Origin: Peptostreptococcus sp. MV1
Lineage (GTDB): Bacteria; Bacillota; Clostridia; Peptostreptococcales; Peptostreptococcaceae
Assembly (NCBI RefSeq): GCF_000758885.1
Contig: NZ_JRNB01000119.1
Coordinates: 51,422 to 115,421 of the forward strand
Reading direction: 5' to 3'
DNA: 64,000 bases
Shown: in pieces, positions 34,985-44,009 of the stretch
Position numbering within the stretch: the stretch's first letter is position 1
Layout of the letters: the number at the start of each line of letters is the position of its first letter
The notes under the pieces: generated by a model
Told to the model about the DNA's origin: nothing
What the model saw: the letters and a program-made list of their open reading frames with translations, nothing else
Databases searched by the model: none
Translations under genes and position numbers: made by a program

Positions 34985-37176
34985 AAGAAAAACATAAGCA
35001 AATGAATTCAAGATTGGGAATGAAAGAAGTCGGTATCAAGCTCTCTTCTATTGTAATTGCTATCAGTATTATTGTTGCACAAATGATTACAGCCTATGCA
35101 TACGAGGAAGGGTCCCCACCAATAAAACTTCCCAATCGAGGTACAAGAGACTTTAGAAGCGTGACTGCCAATGGTATAGGAATGACATCGCTCGCTTATG
35201 CAGGCATCACTTTTGTAAAGGCTCAAGGTGATACAATTACTTTGAACTGGAGCAATCTTAATTACGGAGGTACTTACTGGAAGATTGTTACAGAGAATAA
35301 AGAAGATTCTTACTATTTTGCCGGCAGATATGTTCTTGAATTTACAGATCCCGAGTTTTACCAAAATATTGAATCCATTAAAGTAAAATCTGGGGTAAGG
35401 GAAGATACCATGGAAAATTATTACGATGTAGGTACTGAAAAGGACGGCTCGCTGTGGACGCATGCAATTGCAGGCAGTGCTATGTGGCCGGGTAAAACTA
35501 ATTCCAACACCATTGCCACTGTTACAATCAAACTAAAAAATGGTCAAACTTTGGATGATTTGGGATTAAAAGACAAGAAAATCAAATTTTCTTCTATGTG
35601 GCTTACAGGTCATGGTGGAACTACGGTTCCAAATTTTATTGCAGAAGAATCCATCAGTTCTGGATACATCTACGATAAGACAAAAGAAAAAGATATCCAT
35701 AAGTCCAATCTTACCATGGATGGCTTTACTGCTAAGGCCTTAATAGAAGGAAGTCAAGAAAATAAGTTTGATGAAATTAGGACTGTTCATCAATATAAGC
35801 CTGCCATCAAGTACGAATCTTCTTTTCCAGGAGGTGGCTATGTAGCTGTAATTGAAGAAACTTTCCCTGCTGAACTTACAGATTTCATTGACTGGGATAA
35901 TGTGTATATTTATTCTTCAGATACCTATGGTAACCCTACAAAAAATGTAGTGAAAACTAGAATTGATAAACCTAAAGATGGAGTTATTAATACTTTTAAT
36001 TCTCCTGAAATGAGTCATAAAAATGTAAAGACTAATAGTGATGTTGCTAAAGTTAGATCTTACATTCAATCCAATGTGTTAACTGCTCCTGCAGGAGGGG
36101 TTGGTTTCTATACAATATCATACAAATTAAAGGATTCTTTAAAGGATCCGAAAGCGGCAAGGAAACTTATTGAGGCGACAAAGCAGACAGAAAACAATAG
36201 CTTCCTACCATTTTCTTCTCGCCTTTATGCAGACTGGCCAGATAAGCAGATTTTTGGATTCGCTAAAGATGACGGAACTCCTTGGAAGATTCTGGAAAAC
36301 TCTGAACACAACAGCCTACTGGACGTAAGAGATACAGACGGTGATGGTCTTATTGACTTTATTGAATATCAATTCGGTTCAAATCCCAAGCTTGTAGATA
36401 CTGATGGGGACGGTGTGCCTGATGGACAGGAAATACTAGAGGATAATACCAAACCAAATGACGCTTCAGATTATCTTGTAAAGGAACCGACTGCCCAAAA
36501 GACCAAATACAATCCATCTGTGGAAAATAAGATTAAGGGAAGTCTTCCAAAACCCTTGATTAAAAATCCCGCAAAACCGGAAGAAGATTTAAAAGTTACA
36601 GACCAAAAGGCGGGAGATGCAATTGTAAGGCTTTATCCATATGATCCTAAGACAAAAAAATATGACGAGAAAAGGGTACTTGCTGAAGTAAAAATTCCTT
36701 TTGATAAATTGGAAAAGGGCGAATATGAAATGACACTAGCTGCTAACAAAGTAGAAAATAGTTCAAAGGGTCAGATTGTAGCCTATGCACCAAATGGTGA
36801 GCATCCTATAAAAGGACCAATCCTTAGCTTTTACAATCCAATCAGAAGGAATCTGCAAGTTGAATTGGGGGCAGCTGTTCCAAATGCAAAAGAGGGCATT
36901 GAAAATACTTCTTCTTTACCGGAAAATGCAAAATATACTTGGAAAAAAGATCCTGATACGGGTAAGCTTGGCGAACAAAGGGCGACTGTAATTGTGGACT
37001 ATGGGGATGGTAATTCTGACGAGGTAGAGATAACCGTTAAGGTGACTATGGGAGTTCCAGTAGGAGTCCATGACGGCGGAAATACGCAAGTGCTACTCAT
37101 TCTTCTAGGAGGAATCCTACTTGGAGTCTATGGGCTTGTCCAAATAAATAGGAGGCAGACAGATGAGAGTGTTTAA
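34981..37176 (+). CDS. Pilus-associated adhesin with TSP3 and Rib-like domains
   Basis: A 731-residue secreted protein, first gene of the pilus operon and in the place of the tip/ancillary pilin (Cpa) in streptococcal FCT loci. After a signal segment (about 15-40) comes a large unassigned N-terminal region (40-440), then two calcium-binding thrombospondin type 3 motifs (DTDGDGLIDFIE and DTDGDGVPDGQE, about 455-495), a linker, and a Rib/alpha-like repeat (about 640-700). The C-terminal helix and NRRQ tail lack a classical LPXTG; a degenerate VPVGV precedes it. TTG 34981 is chosen for AGAGGTGG a few bases upstream; ATG at MNSRL is an alternative. By eye, codon use (CTT, CGC, fewer AGG) differs from the neighbours, suggesting import. 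Confidence 0.75.
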   Translation: MKEKHKQMNSRLGMKEVGIKLSSIVIAISIIVAQMITAYAYEEGSPPIKLPNRGTRDFRSVTANGIGMTSLAYAGITFVKAQGDTITLNWSNLNYGGTYWKIVTENKEDSYYFAGRYVLEFTDPEFYQNIESIKVKSGVREDTMENYYDVGTEKDGSLWTHAIAGSAMWPGKTNSNTIATVTIKLKNGQTLDDLGLKDKKIKFSSMWLTGHGGTTVPNFIAEESISSGYIYDKTKEKDIHKSNLTMDGFTAKALIEGSQENKFDEIRTVHQYKPAIKYESSFPGGGYVAVIEETFPAELTDFIDWDNVYIYSSDTYGNPTKNVVKTRIDKPKDGVINTFNSPEMSHKNVKTNSDVAKVRSYIQSNVLTAPAGGVGFYTISYKLKDSLKDPKAARKLIEATKQTENNSFLPFSSRLYADWPDKQIFGFAKDDGTPWKILENSEHNSLLDVRDTDGDGLIDFIEYQFGSNPKLVDTDGDGVPDGQEILEDNTKPNDASDYLVKEPTAQKTKYNPSVENKIKGSLPKPLIKNPAKPEEDLKVTDQKAGDAIVRLYPYDPKTKKYDEKRVLAEVKIPFDKLEKGEYEMTLAANKVENSSKGQIVAYAPNGEHPIKGPILSFYNPIRRNLQVELGAAVPNAKEGIENTSSLPENAKYTWKKDPDTGKLGEQRATVIVDYGDGNSDEVEITVKVTMGVPVGVHDGGNTQVLLILLGGILLGVYGLVQINRRQTDESV

Positions 37177-37705
37177 GAAATCAAGTAAAATCAAGGGGAG
37201 GGCAAGCCCAAAGGATCCGCTGGCAAGGGCCCTTCTAGGGCTGTCCATCAAGATGGTCACCATACTTATTGTGGTCGCAGCTGTATTTACCTTTGTCTTT
37301 GGCTTGGCAAGGATCAAGGACATGGGCATGGTGCCAAACCTAGCTCCGGGAGACTTGGTCATCTACTATAGGCTGGAGAAGAAGTACCTTGTGGGGGATA
37401 CCCTAGTCTACTCATATAAGGGTCAAAAAAGGTCCGCCCGTGTGGTAGCACTGCCGGGGGACAAGGTAGACCTGGATGATAGCGGCCTCAAGGTCAATGG
37501 ATACAACCAGAATGAACCCAAGGTCTACAAGTCCACCAGAGCCTTCCGAGGGGGAATCAAGTACCCCATCAGACTGAGAGAGGATGAGTACTTCATCATG
37601 GGGGACAACAGGGATGCGGCAGGAGATAGCAGGCTCTTTGGCCCCATGGACAAGAAAGACATCCTAGGTAAAATATTTGCCCTTGTAAGGGGCAGAGGTA
37701 TATAA
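37163..37705 (+). CDS. sipA: SipA-like pseudo signal peptidase of the pilus locus
   Basis: A 180-residue member of the S26 signal peptidase I family with an N-terminal membrane helix (about 28-50). The catalytic serine of the SMxP motif is Gly55 (MGMVPNLAPGD), and the lysine of the KRVxxLPGD motif is Ala92 (SARVVALPGD), so it cannot cleave by the Ser/Lys mechanism. The box E motif MGDNRDAAGDSRLFGP is intact. The same double loss is known for SipA in Streptococcus pyogenes pilus loci, where the protein assists polymerisation of the backbone pilin. It overlaps the adhesin gene by 14 bases and precedes the pilin gene. It is more GC-rich than its neighbours by eye. Confidence 0.85.
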   Translation: MRVFKKSSKIKGRASPKDPLARALLGLSIKMVTILIVVAAVFTFVFGLARIKDMGMVPNLAPGDLVIYYRLEKKYLVGDTLVYSYKGQKRSARVVALPGDKVDLDDSGLKVNGYNQNEPKVYKSTRAFRGGIKYPIRLREDEYFIMGDNRDAAGDSRLFGPMDKKDILGKIFALVRGRGI

Positions 37706-37733
37706 AAAATATAAGAAAAGAGAGGGAAAGATT

Positions 37734-38936
37734 ATGAAAATGAATCAATTAAAGAAAAAAATGATACCACTTGCCATGGCTATGGCATTGGTAGCAACAG
37801 GCTTTGCAGGAAACCTAGCAGTGCAGAAAACAGCATTTGCAGAAGAAACTCCTAAAACATTAATAATTAAAAAGGTACTAACAATGCCTAGTGAAGGGGT
37901 AGCTACACCTGCTGAAACTTTCAACTTTGAATTTACTAAAGTAAGTTTTAACGGAAAGACTGAAAATGTTGACACTTGCCCAGCTATTGCTAACGCCAAA
38001 GCAGAATATGTCGCTAGTGACACTCAAGATGCCGATGATACAAAAGCCGGTAAGCAGGTTGTAAAGACTACAGGCGATGTATTAACAGGCGTGGCATGGA
38101 CTAAGGCGGGACAGTATGTATATAAGGTAAAAGAAGTAGAACCTTCTCAAACTCAAAGAAAAGCTGGTATGACATACTCAAAGGCAGAGTACTTAGTATC
38201 TATCTTCGTTGAAGGAACTAAAGACGGTAAATTCAAGGTTAAGTCAATTCAGATAAAACAGGATAAAAAGGAAGACGGAACAAATGATACTAGTACAACA
38301 AAAACAGAATACACTCCTGGCGATCCTAGTGGCAATGGCAACAACTTTGCCTTTGAGAACAAATACTTCCCAACAGGTGGAAATAGTAACCCAACAACAG
38401 GTGATTCAGATGATGACAAAAAGGGTCTACTTGTCAAGAAAGATGTAACTGGAGATAATGCTTCAGATACTCAGTTGTTCGAATTTAAAATAAAGATCGA
38501 AAAGCCTGCAGGGGCCGATGATAAAGTCACTACTTACAAGTATAAAGTTACAAAGGAAGATGGAACTGACATGTCTGAGGAAAAGACTGGAACTTACAAA
38601 AACGAGGAGACATTTAAATTAGCTAAGGGACACAAGCTTGTTTTGACAGAGGTTTTACTTGGTGCCAAGGCAACTGTAACAGAAACAGACTCAGCTGGCT
38701 ATACAGCTAAATATAAAGTTACTTCAAACGGAATAGCTGGTAGTGAAACAGATGGAACTGTAGCAAGTGCCTTATTAGGAGATAATACAGGAGGTAATAT
38801 TATAGCCTTTACCAACACTCAGCAGACTCCAACTGGTGTTATAATAGACAACCTTCCATTTATCATACTTGTTGCCATAGCAGGTATGGGAATTTTATTC
38901 TTTGTAAGAAACAAGAGAAGGGCAGAGGAATTCTAA
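37734..38936 (+). CDS. fctA: Major (backbone) pilin with QTPTG sorting motif
   Basis: A 400-residue secreted pilin resembling Spy0128/FctA. A signal peptide (about 1-36) is followed by two Ig-like, Thr/Lys/Asp-rich domains (about 42-205 and 232-360) of the kind stabilised by Lys-Asn isopeptide bonds. The C-terminus is QTPTG, a hydrophobic helix, then RNKRR. The motif matches the (E/Q)VPTG class used by pilus class B sortases and not LPXTG. The gene lies between sipA and the sortase gene, the FCT order. The isopeptide triads cannot be assigned with confidence from sequence alone. SD GAGGGAAAG precedes ATG 37734. Confidence 0.85.
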   Translation: MKMNQLKKKMIPLAMAMALVATGFAGNLAVQKTAFAEETPKTLIIKKVLTMPSEGVATPAETFNFEFTKVSFNGKTENVDTCPAIANAKAEYVASDTQDADDTKAGKQVVKTTGDVLTGVAWTKAGQYVYKVKEVEPSQTQRKAGMTYSKAEYLVSIFVEGTKDGKFKVKSIQIKQDKKEDGTNDTSTTKTEYTPGDPSGNGNNFAFENKYFPTGGNSNPTTGDSDDDKKGLLVKKDVTGDNASDTQLFEFKIKIEKPAGADDKVTTYKYKVTKEDGTDMSEEKTGTYKNEETFKLAKGHKLVLTEVLLGAKATVTETDSAGYTAKYKVTSNGIAGSETDGTVASALLGDNTGGNIIAFTNTQQTPTGVIIDNLPFIILVAIAGMGILFFVRNKRRAEEF

Positions 38937-38982
38937 TATCTAAGGGATACAAGAATTCTTTTTAGAAAAGGAAATAGCCTAG

Positions 38983-39987
38983 ATGGAAATAAAAAAGACA
39001 AGTAAAAAGGATGGGGGTGGCCTTTGTGCTACTCCCAAGTCCAATAATACAGAAGAAGCAAAACAAAAGAAGTATATCAAAATTACCCAAAAAATATCCT
39101 TGGCTCTAGACTATATCATCTTGTTTGCCTCTATAGCCCTACTTGTCATAGGTGGCTATTTTCTATGGGATAGAAAACAGGTCTATGAAGCGGCTAGTCC
39201 GGAACAGTTCATCATGTACAAGCCGACCAAGGACAACAAAACCTCTTATAAAACATTGACCAGGCTCAACCCTGATGTGATTGGCTGGATAGATATCTAT
39301 GGAACAAGGATAGACTATCCCCTAGTTCAGGCTAGGGACAACTGGGCCTACCTCAATCAGACAGTATCAAAGGAATACTCCACTGGTGGCAGTATATTTT
39401 TGGACTATAGAAACCGAAGGGATTTGACAGACTTTAACCATGTCATCTATGGGCACCATATGGCTGAGAGGAAGATGTTTGGGGATATTGACCGCTTTGA
39501 ACAAAAAGATTTTTTTGACAAACATAGGTACGGGGTCATACATAGGACTGACTTGCCGAGCCTGGGGGTAGACTTTTTTGCCTTTGTAAAAACACATGGA
39601 GCCGATACAGTAGTCTTGACACCAGCCCTGCAAGAAAGTCAAAAAAAGCAGGCCCTGATTTCCTATGTAAAAAAGAATGCAATATTGCAAAGACCTATGC
39701 ACATAGGCGAGGGGGATAGGTTGGTATTTTTGGATACCTGTGACCTATCTGTGACCAATGGACGCTATATATTAGTAGGCAAACTCACAGACAATATTCC
39801 AAAGAACACATTTCATGAAAAAATAAGGAGGAACCCATATATAGGATGGAGCAAAAAGGTAGAAAACATTGACTGGTTTGGTCTATTGATTGTCTTGTGG
39901 TTGATTCTTGTTGTGATATATTGGATATATGAGAGATACCGAAAGAGGAAGGAGGAAAAAAGATGTATAGGAAAAGAAAAAATATGA
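38983..39987 (+). CDS. srtC: Class B pilus sortase
   Basis: A 334-residue sortase with an N-terminal membrane helix (about 45-63) and a second C-terminal helix (about 298-316). The catalytic His is in VIYGHHMAERKMFG, the Cys in FLDTCDLS and the Arg in NGRYILVG, with class B spacing and the extra N-terminal helices of that class. In the matching streptococcal locus the class B enzyme Spy0129 polymerises the pilin. The product should therefore cleave the QTPTG motif of the backbone pilin. Its 3' end overlaps the next gene by 25 bases. Confidence 0.9.
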   Translation: MEIKKTSKKDGGGLCATPKSNNTEEAKQKKYIKITQKISLALDYIILFASIALLVIGGYFLWDRKQVYEAASPEQFIMYKPTKDNKTSYKTLTRLNPDVIGWIDIYGTRIDYPLVQARDNWAYLNQTVSKEYSTGGSIFLDYRNRRDLTDFNHVIYGHHMAERKMFGDIDRFEQKDFFDKHRYGVIHRTDLPSLGVDFFAFVKTHGADTVVLTPALQESQKKQALISYVKKNAILQRPMHIGEGDRLVFLDTCDLSVTNGRYILVGKLTDNIPKNTFHEKIRRNPYIGWSKKVENIDWFGLLIVLWLILVVIYWIYERYRKRKEEKRCIGKEKI

Positions 39988-40694
39988 TAAAGAGTATTGC
40001 TTTATGTTTCCTATTCACCTTTATGATACTTTCTTTAAATATTTCCTCGTATGCAGAAGAAGTGACCAGTCATCCTGTCAAGGTCAAACAGGTGATAGTA
40101 GTTGATAGTGGCTATAGCAAACCAAGGGATGTCTTTCACTATACTATGAAGGCAGAAGGCTCAAATACCCCCCTTCCAGAGGGAAGAAAGGATACTTATA
40201 GTTTTTCTATTCAGGGAGATGGAGAAAAAGAGCTTGATATGACTTATGATAGGGCTGGAGATTATATTTATACTATCTACCAAAATAAGGACATATCTAT
40301 TGAAAATTGCAAGCAAGATTGTAGTATTTATCGCTTGCATGTAAGGGTCATCGCCTCACAGGGTGGACTAAGTGTTTATGTATGGATTTTAGACCAGGCT
40401 GGATACAAGCGTGAGGATATGACTTTTTTCAATCGCTATAGCTTTAGTAGGGGAGCGACTGGTGAGCATTCCTCGGCAAATACTAGTGTGGCGAATATCA
40501 GCCGTCCTCTAGCAAATACTAGGGGCAGGGTTGGCAAGAACCTTCTTCCCAAGACTGGCTATAGGGAAAATACTATGTGGTATGGATGCTTGCTAGTCCT
40601 ATTGGGCTTGGCAATGCTTGCCAACAATAGGATGAATTCAGGTTGTGGATATCAAAAAATGAGATATTGCTTGATATATAAAAAAAGAAAATAA
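39963..40694 (+). CDS. fctB: Minor basal pilin with LPKTG anchor
   Basis: A 243-residue protein with a signal peptide (about 8-31), a single FctB/Spy0128-like beta domain (about 35-160), a short Ser/Asn/Arg linker, LPKTG, a hydrophobic helix and an unusually long basic tail. In FCT pili the last small pilin is the base that a house-keeping class A sortase fixes to peptidoglycan; the LPKTG here, against QTPTG in the backbone, fits that split. GGAGG lies 7-8 bases before ATG 39963, inside the sortase gene. No house-keeping sortase is in the window. Confidence 0.8.
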   Translation: MYRKRKNMIKSIALCFLFTFMILSLNISSYAEEVTSHPVKVKQVIVVDSGYSKPRDVFHYTMKAEGSNTPLPEGRKDTYSFSIQGDGEKELDMTYDRAGDYIYTIYQNKDISIENCKQDCSIYRLHVRVIASQGGLSVYVWILDQAGYKREDMTFFNRYSFSRGATGEHSSANTSVANISRPLANTRGRVGKNLLPKTGYRENTMWYGCLLVLLGLAMLANNRMNSGCGYQKMRYCLIYKKRK

Positions 40695-40742
40695 TAATTT
40701 TATACAAAATTATGGCTCATGATCACAATGTAAGAAATAGAT

Positions 40743-40784
40743 AAGGTCCCACTACAGCTTAGGTGCTGTGGTGGGGCCTTTTTG
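40743..40784 (+). terminator. Terminator of the pilus operon
   Basis: AAGGTCCCACTACAGC pairs with GCTGTGGTGGGGCCTT around a 6-base loop, followed by TTT. It closes the accessory region. Confidence 0.9.
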
Positions 40785-40939
40785 ACGGCAAGCAAGGGTC
40801 TAGTAGCTACTTTTCTCAAAAACTTTATAAAAACTTAAGATTTGTATATACTTTATATTTAGTTTTTGTGGTTATACTATTAATATAAATAAAAAGGCTT
40901 TTAACATAGAAGAACAATTTAGTAAAAGGAGGGATACTT

Positions 40940-42106
40940 ATGAAGATAGTAATTTTGACTGCAAAGTTTGGCATGGGTCATATGTCAGCGTCAAGGTCAA
41001 TAATGCAAGACATACAAAGTCATTACAAGAATGACGATATAGAGATAATTGACTTTTATGAATATGCCTTGCCACACCTATCTAAGTATATGTACAAGTC
41101 CTTTGACCTATTGCTAAAGTACGCTAAAGGGATATATAGCTTCTACTATTCAATGAACGATAAGAGGGTTACAGGTGTCGATCTATTGACGAGGATATTT
41201 GCCAGTGCTTGTAACAAGCTGGTAGAAGACAAGAGCCCAGACCTAGTAATATCTACCTTCCCTATGATTTCTAGGGGGGTGGGCTACTACAAGGAAAGAT
41301 ATGGATCAGACCTGGAGCTGATTACCTGTATCACAGATGTGAGCAGTCACTATGAATGGTTGGTAGAGGGAACCGACCAATACCTAGTGGCCTGTCAGGA
41401 TATCAAGTTTGAAATGATCCACAAGGGAGTAGACCCAGATAGGATAGTTGTCTATGGCATACCTGTTGCGGACAAGTTTAAAAATAGACAGGAAATTAGG
41501 AGGCCAAGACCTAGCTTGATTGGAGATAAGATAATCAATATGCCTAGGAACAAGGACAGCAAGGAAGTATTGATAATGGGTGGTGGACTGGGAATATTAC
41601 CTAAGGGTGATGCCTTTTATCAGGAGTTAAATTCAGCTGAAGGGTTTCATACTACTATAGTAGCGGGCAACAACCAGGGAATATATAATAGTTTACATGG
41701 TAAGTATGAAAATATTACTGTCCTTGGTTTTACTGACCAGGTAGATGTCTTGATGGACAGGGCGGATTGCATAGTGACAAAGCCGGGTGGAATCACAGTG
41801 TTTGAGGCTATTTATTCAAATACACCTATCCTATCATTTGCTCCAACGCTACCAAATGAGCAGAGAAATGTAGATTTTATCGAGGAAAATAACTTTGGTC
41901 TTCTTTTGACTGAGGATATGGAAGCCAGTGTTAGGACAATAGTTTCTATAGTAAATGATGACAAGGCTCTAGCTTCTATGAGAGCTAGTATGGCTAACTT
42001 TGTAGACAGATTAAATACATCATACTTTAAGGATTACAGGTATGGTTATAATCGTAACTACGGTCTAATGATGTGCCATGATTCGAGAAAGATATATAGC
42101 TACTAG
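40940..42106 (+). CDS. GT28-type diacylglycerol glucosyltransferase
   Basis: A 388-residue MGDG synthase/UgtP-like enzyme that adds sugars from UDP-sugar to diacylglycerol, giving membrane glycolipids and the lipoteichoic acid anchor. The N-terminal MGDG-synthase signature (FGMGHMSASRSI) and the nucleotide-sugar motif DCIVTKPGGITVFEA are clear. AAAGGAGGG precedes the ATG. It is followed by a polysaccharide deacetylase and a flippase-like gene, forming a cell-envelope group. Confidence 0.85.
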   Translation: MKIVILTAKFGMGHMSASRSIMQDIQSHYKNDDIEIIDFYEYALPHLSKYMYKSFDLLLKYAKGIYSFYYSMNDKRVTGVDLLTRIFASACNKLVEDKSPDLVISTFPMISRGVGYYKERYGSDLELITCITDVSSHYEWLVEGTDQYLVACQDIKFEMIHKGVDPDRIVVYGIPVADKFKNRQEIRRPRPSLIGDKIINMPRNKDSKEVLIMGGGLGILPKGDAFYQELNSAEGFHTTIVAGNNQGIYNSLHGKYENITVLGFTDQVDVLMDRADCIVTKPGGITVFEAIYSNTPILSFAPTLPNEQRNVDFIEENNFGLLLTEDMEASVRTIVSIVNDDKALASMRASMANFVDRLNTSYFKDYRYGYNRNYGLMMCHDSRKIYSY

Positions 42107-42173
42107 CTATAATATAATCACGGTAAATGATTAGTCAGCAAATGAGATTTAATGTTTAATATAAATACAGTCT

Positions 42174-42201
42174 TAAAAGTTGCCTTTGCGGGCAACTTTT
42201 A
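42174..42201 (+). terminator. Hairpin between the glycosyltransferase and deacetylase genes
   Basis: TAAAAGTTGCC pairs with GGCAACTTTTA around 6 bases. The T residues are part of the stem, so termination may be partial. Confidence 0.6.
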
Positions 42202-42223
42202 GTCTATTTAAGGAGATGAAAAA

Positions 42224-42913
42224 ATGTATATTTTGTACTTGCTATTAGTAGTAGTTTTGGTATTTGTGATTCATTCGATCCTGCCTACCTACTACAACAA
42301 AATATTCAATAGGAGTGTAGTCAAGTCAACTGGTCAAGATAATAAGATAATGTTGACCTTTGATGATGGACCAGATGAAAGGTATATACACGACCTTTTG
42401 GACCTACTTGATGAAAATGGGGTCAAGGCTACATTTTTTATGGTTGCAGAAAATGCCCATAAAAATAGGGAGATAGTAGACAAGATAATGGCAGCCGGTC
42501 ATAGGGTTGGCCTACATTCTTGGCAACATAAAAATGCTATGCTATACTCATATTCATATACAAGACAGGATTTTGAAAACAGTGCCAGAATTATGAGGGA
42601 CTTGGGTGTAGAAGAACTACTTTACAGGCCGCCTTGGGGGCATACAAATATATTTTCCAACCACTTTGTAAGGAAGTACGGCATGAAGATGATATATTGG
42701 GATGTGATGGCAGAAGACTGGGAGGCAAAGGCCAGCCCAGAATCTATAAGACAAAAATTATTGGACAGGACTAGTCCAACTAGTATAATATGCCTGCACG
42801 ATGCAGGTGAAAACTCTGGTGGAGCAAAAGGAGCACCTAAGAATACTATAGAAGGTTTGAGGTTGGCTATACCAGAATTAAAGGACAAGGGGTATGACTT
42901 CATACTGCCATAG
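42224..42913 (+). CDS. Polysaccharide deacetylase (NodB domain)
   Basis: A 229-residue CE4 deacetylase with one N-terminal membrane segment. Motif 1 is TFDDGPD, motif 2 HSWQH (metal His pair), motif 3 YRPPWGHTN and motif 4 DVMAEDW, with ICLHDAG as motif 5. It probably deacetylates peptidoglycan or another wall glycan at the outer membrane face. AAGGAG is upstream of the ATG. The flippase-like gene starts 27 bases after the stop. Confidence 0.88.
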   Translation: MYILYLLLVVVLVFVIHSILPTYYNKIFNRSVVKSTGQDNKIMLTFDDGPDERYIHDLLDLLDENGVKATFFMVAENAHKNREIVDKIMAAGHRVGLHSWQHKNAMLYSYSYTRQDFENSARIMRDLGVEELLYRPPWGHTNIFSNHFVRKYGMKMIYWDVMAEDWEAKASPESIRQKLLDRTSPTSIICLHDAGENSGGAKGAPKNTIEGLRLAIPELKDKGYDFILP

Positions 42914-42940
42914 ATGTAGGTAAGAAATTGAGGAGGTAAA

Positions 42941-43984
42941 ATGGAGGGTTTGAAAAATAAAAAAAGTCAATTTATAGGTATAGGTATAATGCTAGTCTTG
43001 ATGGCTTTGACTATATCACAAGTTCTCAAGGGAGAGTCTGTTGATTCTATAGTAAGGACTCTCAAATCAGTCAAGCCTATCTATATCATAGTAGGTATAG
43101 GGATGATGATGATATATGCCTCATGCGAAGGTATAAACATATGGATGATTATCAGGGGTCTCAAGCAAAAGACATCTCTGATTAAGTGTATTGGATACGG
43201 ATTTGTAGGCTTTTACTTTAGTTCCGTAACGCCTTCTGCATCAGGAGGTCAGCCAGCCCAGGTATACTTTATGAAGAAGGATGGGATTAGTGTAACTTCA
43301 TCTTCATTGAGCCTGATGTTAATTCTTTTTACCCACCAGCTAGTAGTAGTAATATATGCCCTTATAGGTGTTGTAACTAATACAAACATAGGTGGTTCTC
43401 AGCTTGCCAATACGGTTTTATTGGCCTTTGGTTTTATAACAAATGCCCTACTCTTAATTGCTATAGTAATGTTGGTATACTGGCCTAAACTAGTATTTAA
43501 GATATTGAATTTATTCGGCTTGCTACTCCACAAGAGTAGGATAATAAAGAACAAGGAAAGAATTGAAACAAAGATATCAGCCTGTGTGGAGGAATACGAG
43601 CGTGGGGCTATATATATGAGAAATAACCCTATACTTATATTGAAGGTTACTCTATTAACAGTTGTGCAAATCAGTTTCTTGTATGCAGTTCCATATGTAA
43701 TATACAAGGGCTTTGGCTTGAGTGGTTATTCGGTAATGGACTTGATTTTGATGCAGGCTATACTTAATATAGCGGTATCATCCCTGCCACTTCCAGGTGG
43801 GGTAGGAGCCAGTGAATCACTCTTCTTAGGTATGTTTAGAGTTTTCTATGGAAAAAAACTCCTAATACCTGGAATGTTGTTAACAAGGATAGCAAACTTC
43901 TATTCAGTTTTACTAATTAGTGGTATAATATCATTAATGATGTACTTATGGTCTAGCAAAGACCTAGAACCTAAGGAACATTAA
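42941..43984 (+). CDS. UPF0104/AglD-MprF-like flippase-domain membrane protein
   Basis: A 347-residue protein with about eight membrane helices of the lysylphosphatidylglycerol synthetase transmembrane family. Conserved motifs are FYFSSVTPSASGGQPAQ and SSLPLPGGVGASESLF. It lacks the soluble MprF synthase domain, so it would act as a lipid or glycolipid flippase, possibly for products of the upstream glycosyltransferase. GAGGAGG precedes the ATG. Confidence 0.82.
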   Translation: MEGLKNKKSQFIGIGIMLVLMALTISQVLKGESVDSIVRTLKSVKPIYIIVGIGMMMIYASCEGINIWMIIRGLKQKTSLIKCIGYGFVGFYFSSVTPSASGGQPAQVYFMKKDGISVTSSSLSLMLILFTHQLVVVIYALIGVVTNTNIGGSQLANTVLLAFGFITNALLLIAIVMLVYWPKLVFKILNLFGLLLHKSRIIKNKERIETKISACVEEYERGAIYMRNNPILILKVTLLTVVQISFLYAVPYVIYKGFGLSGYSVMDLILMQAILNIAVSSLPLPGGVGASESLFLGMFRVFYGKKLLIPGMLLTRIANFYSVLLISGIISLMMYLWSSKDLEPKEH

Positions 43985-44009
43985 AATTTTGCTGAAAAGA
44001 AGGGATGGT

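Noticed and set aside
35008..35463. 151-codon open frame antisense to the adhesin gene
   Set aside because: No SD, no homology recognised, and codon usage unlike genuine genes in the window.
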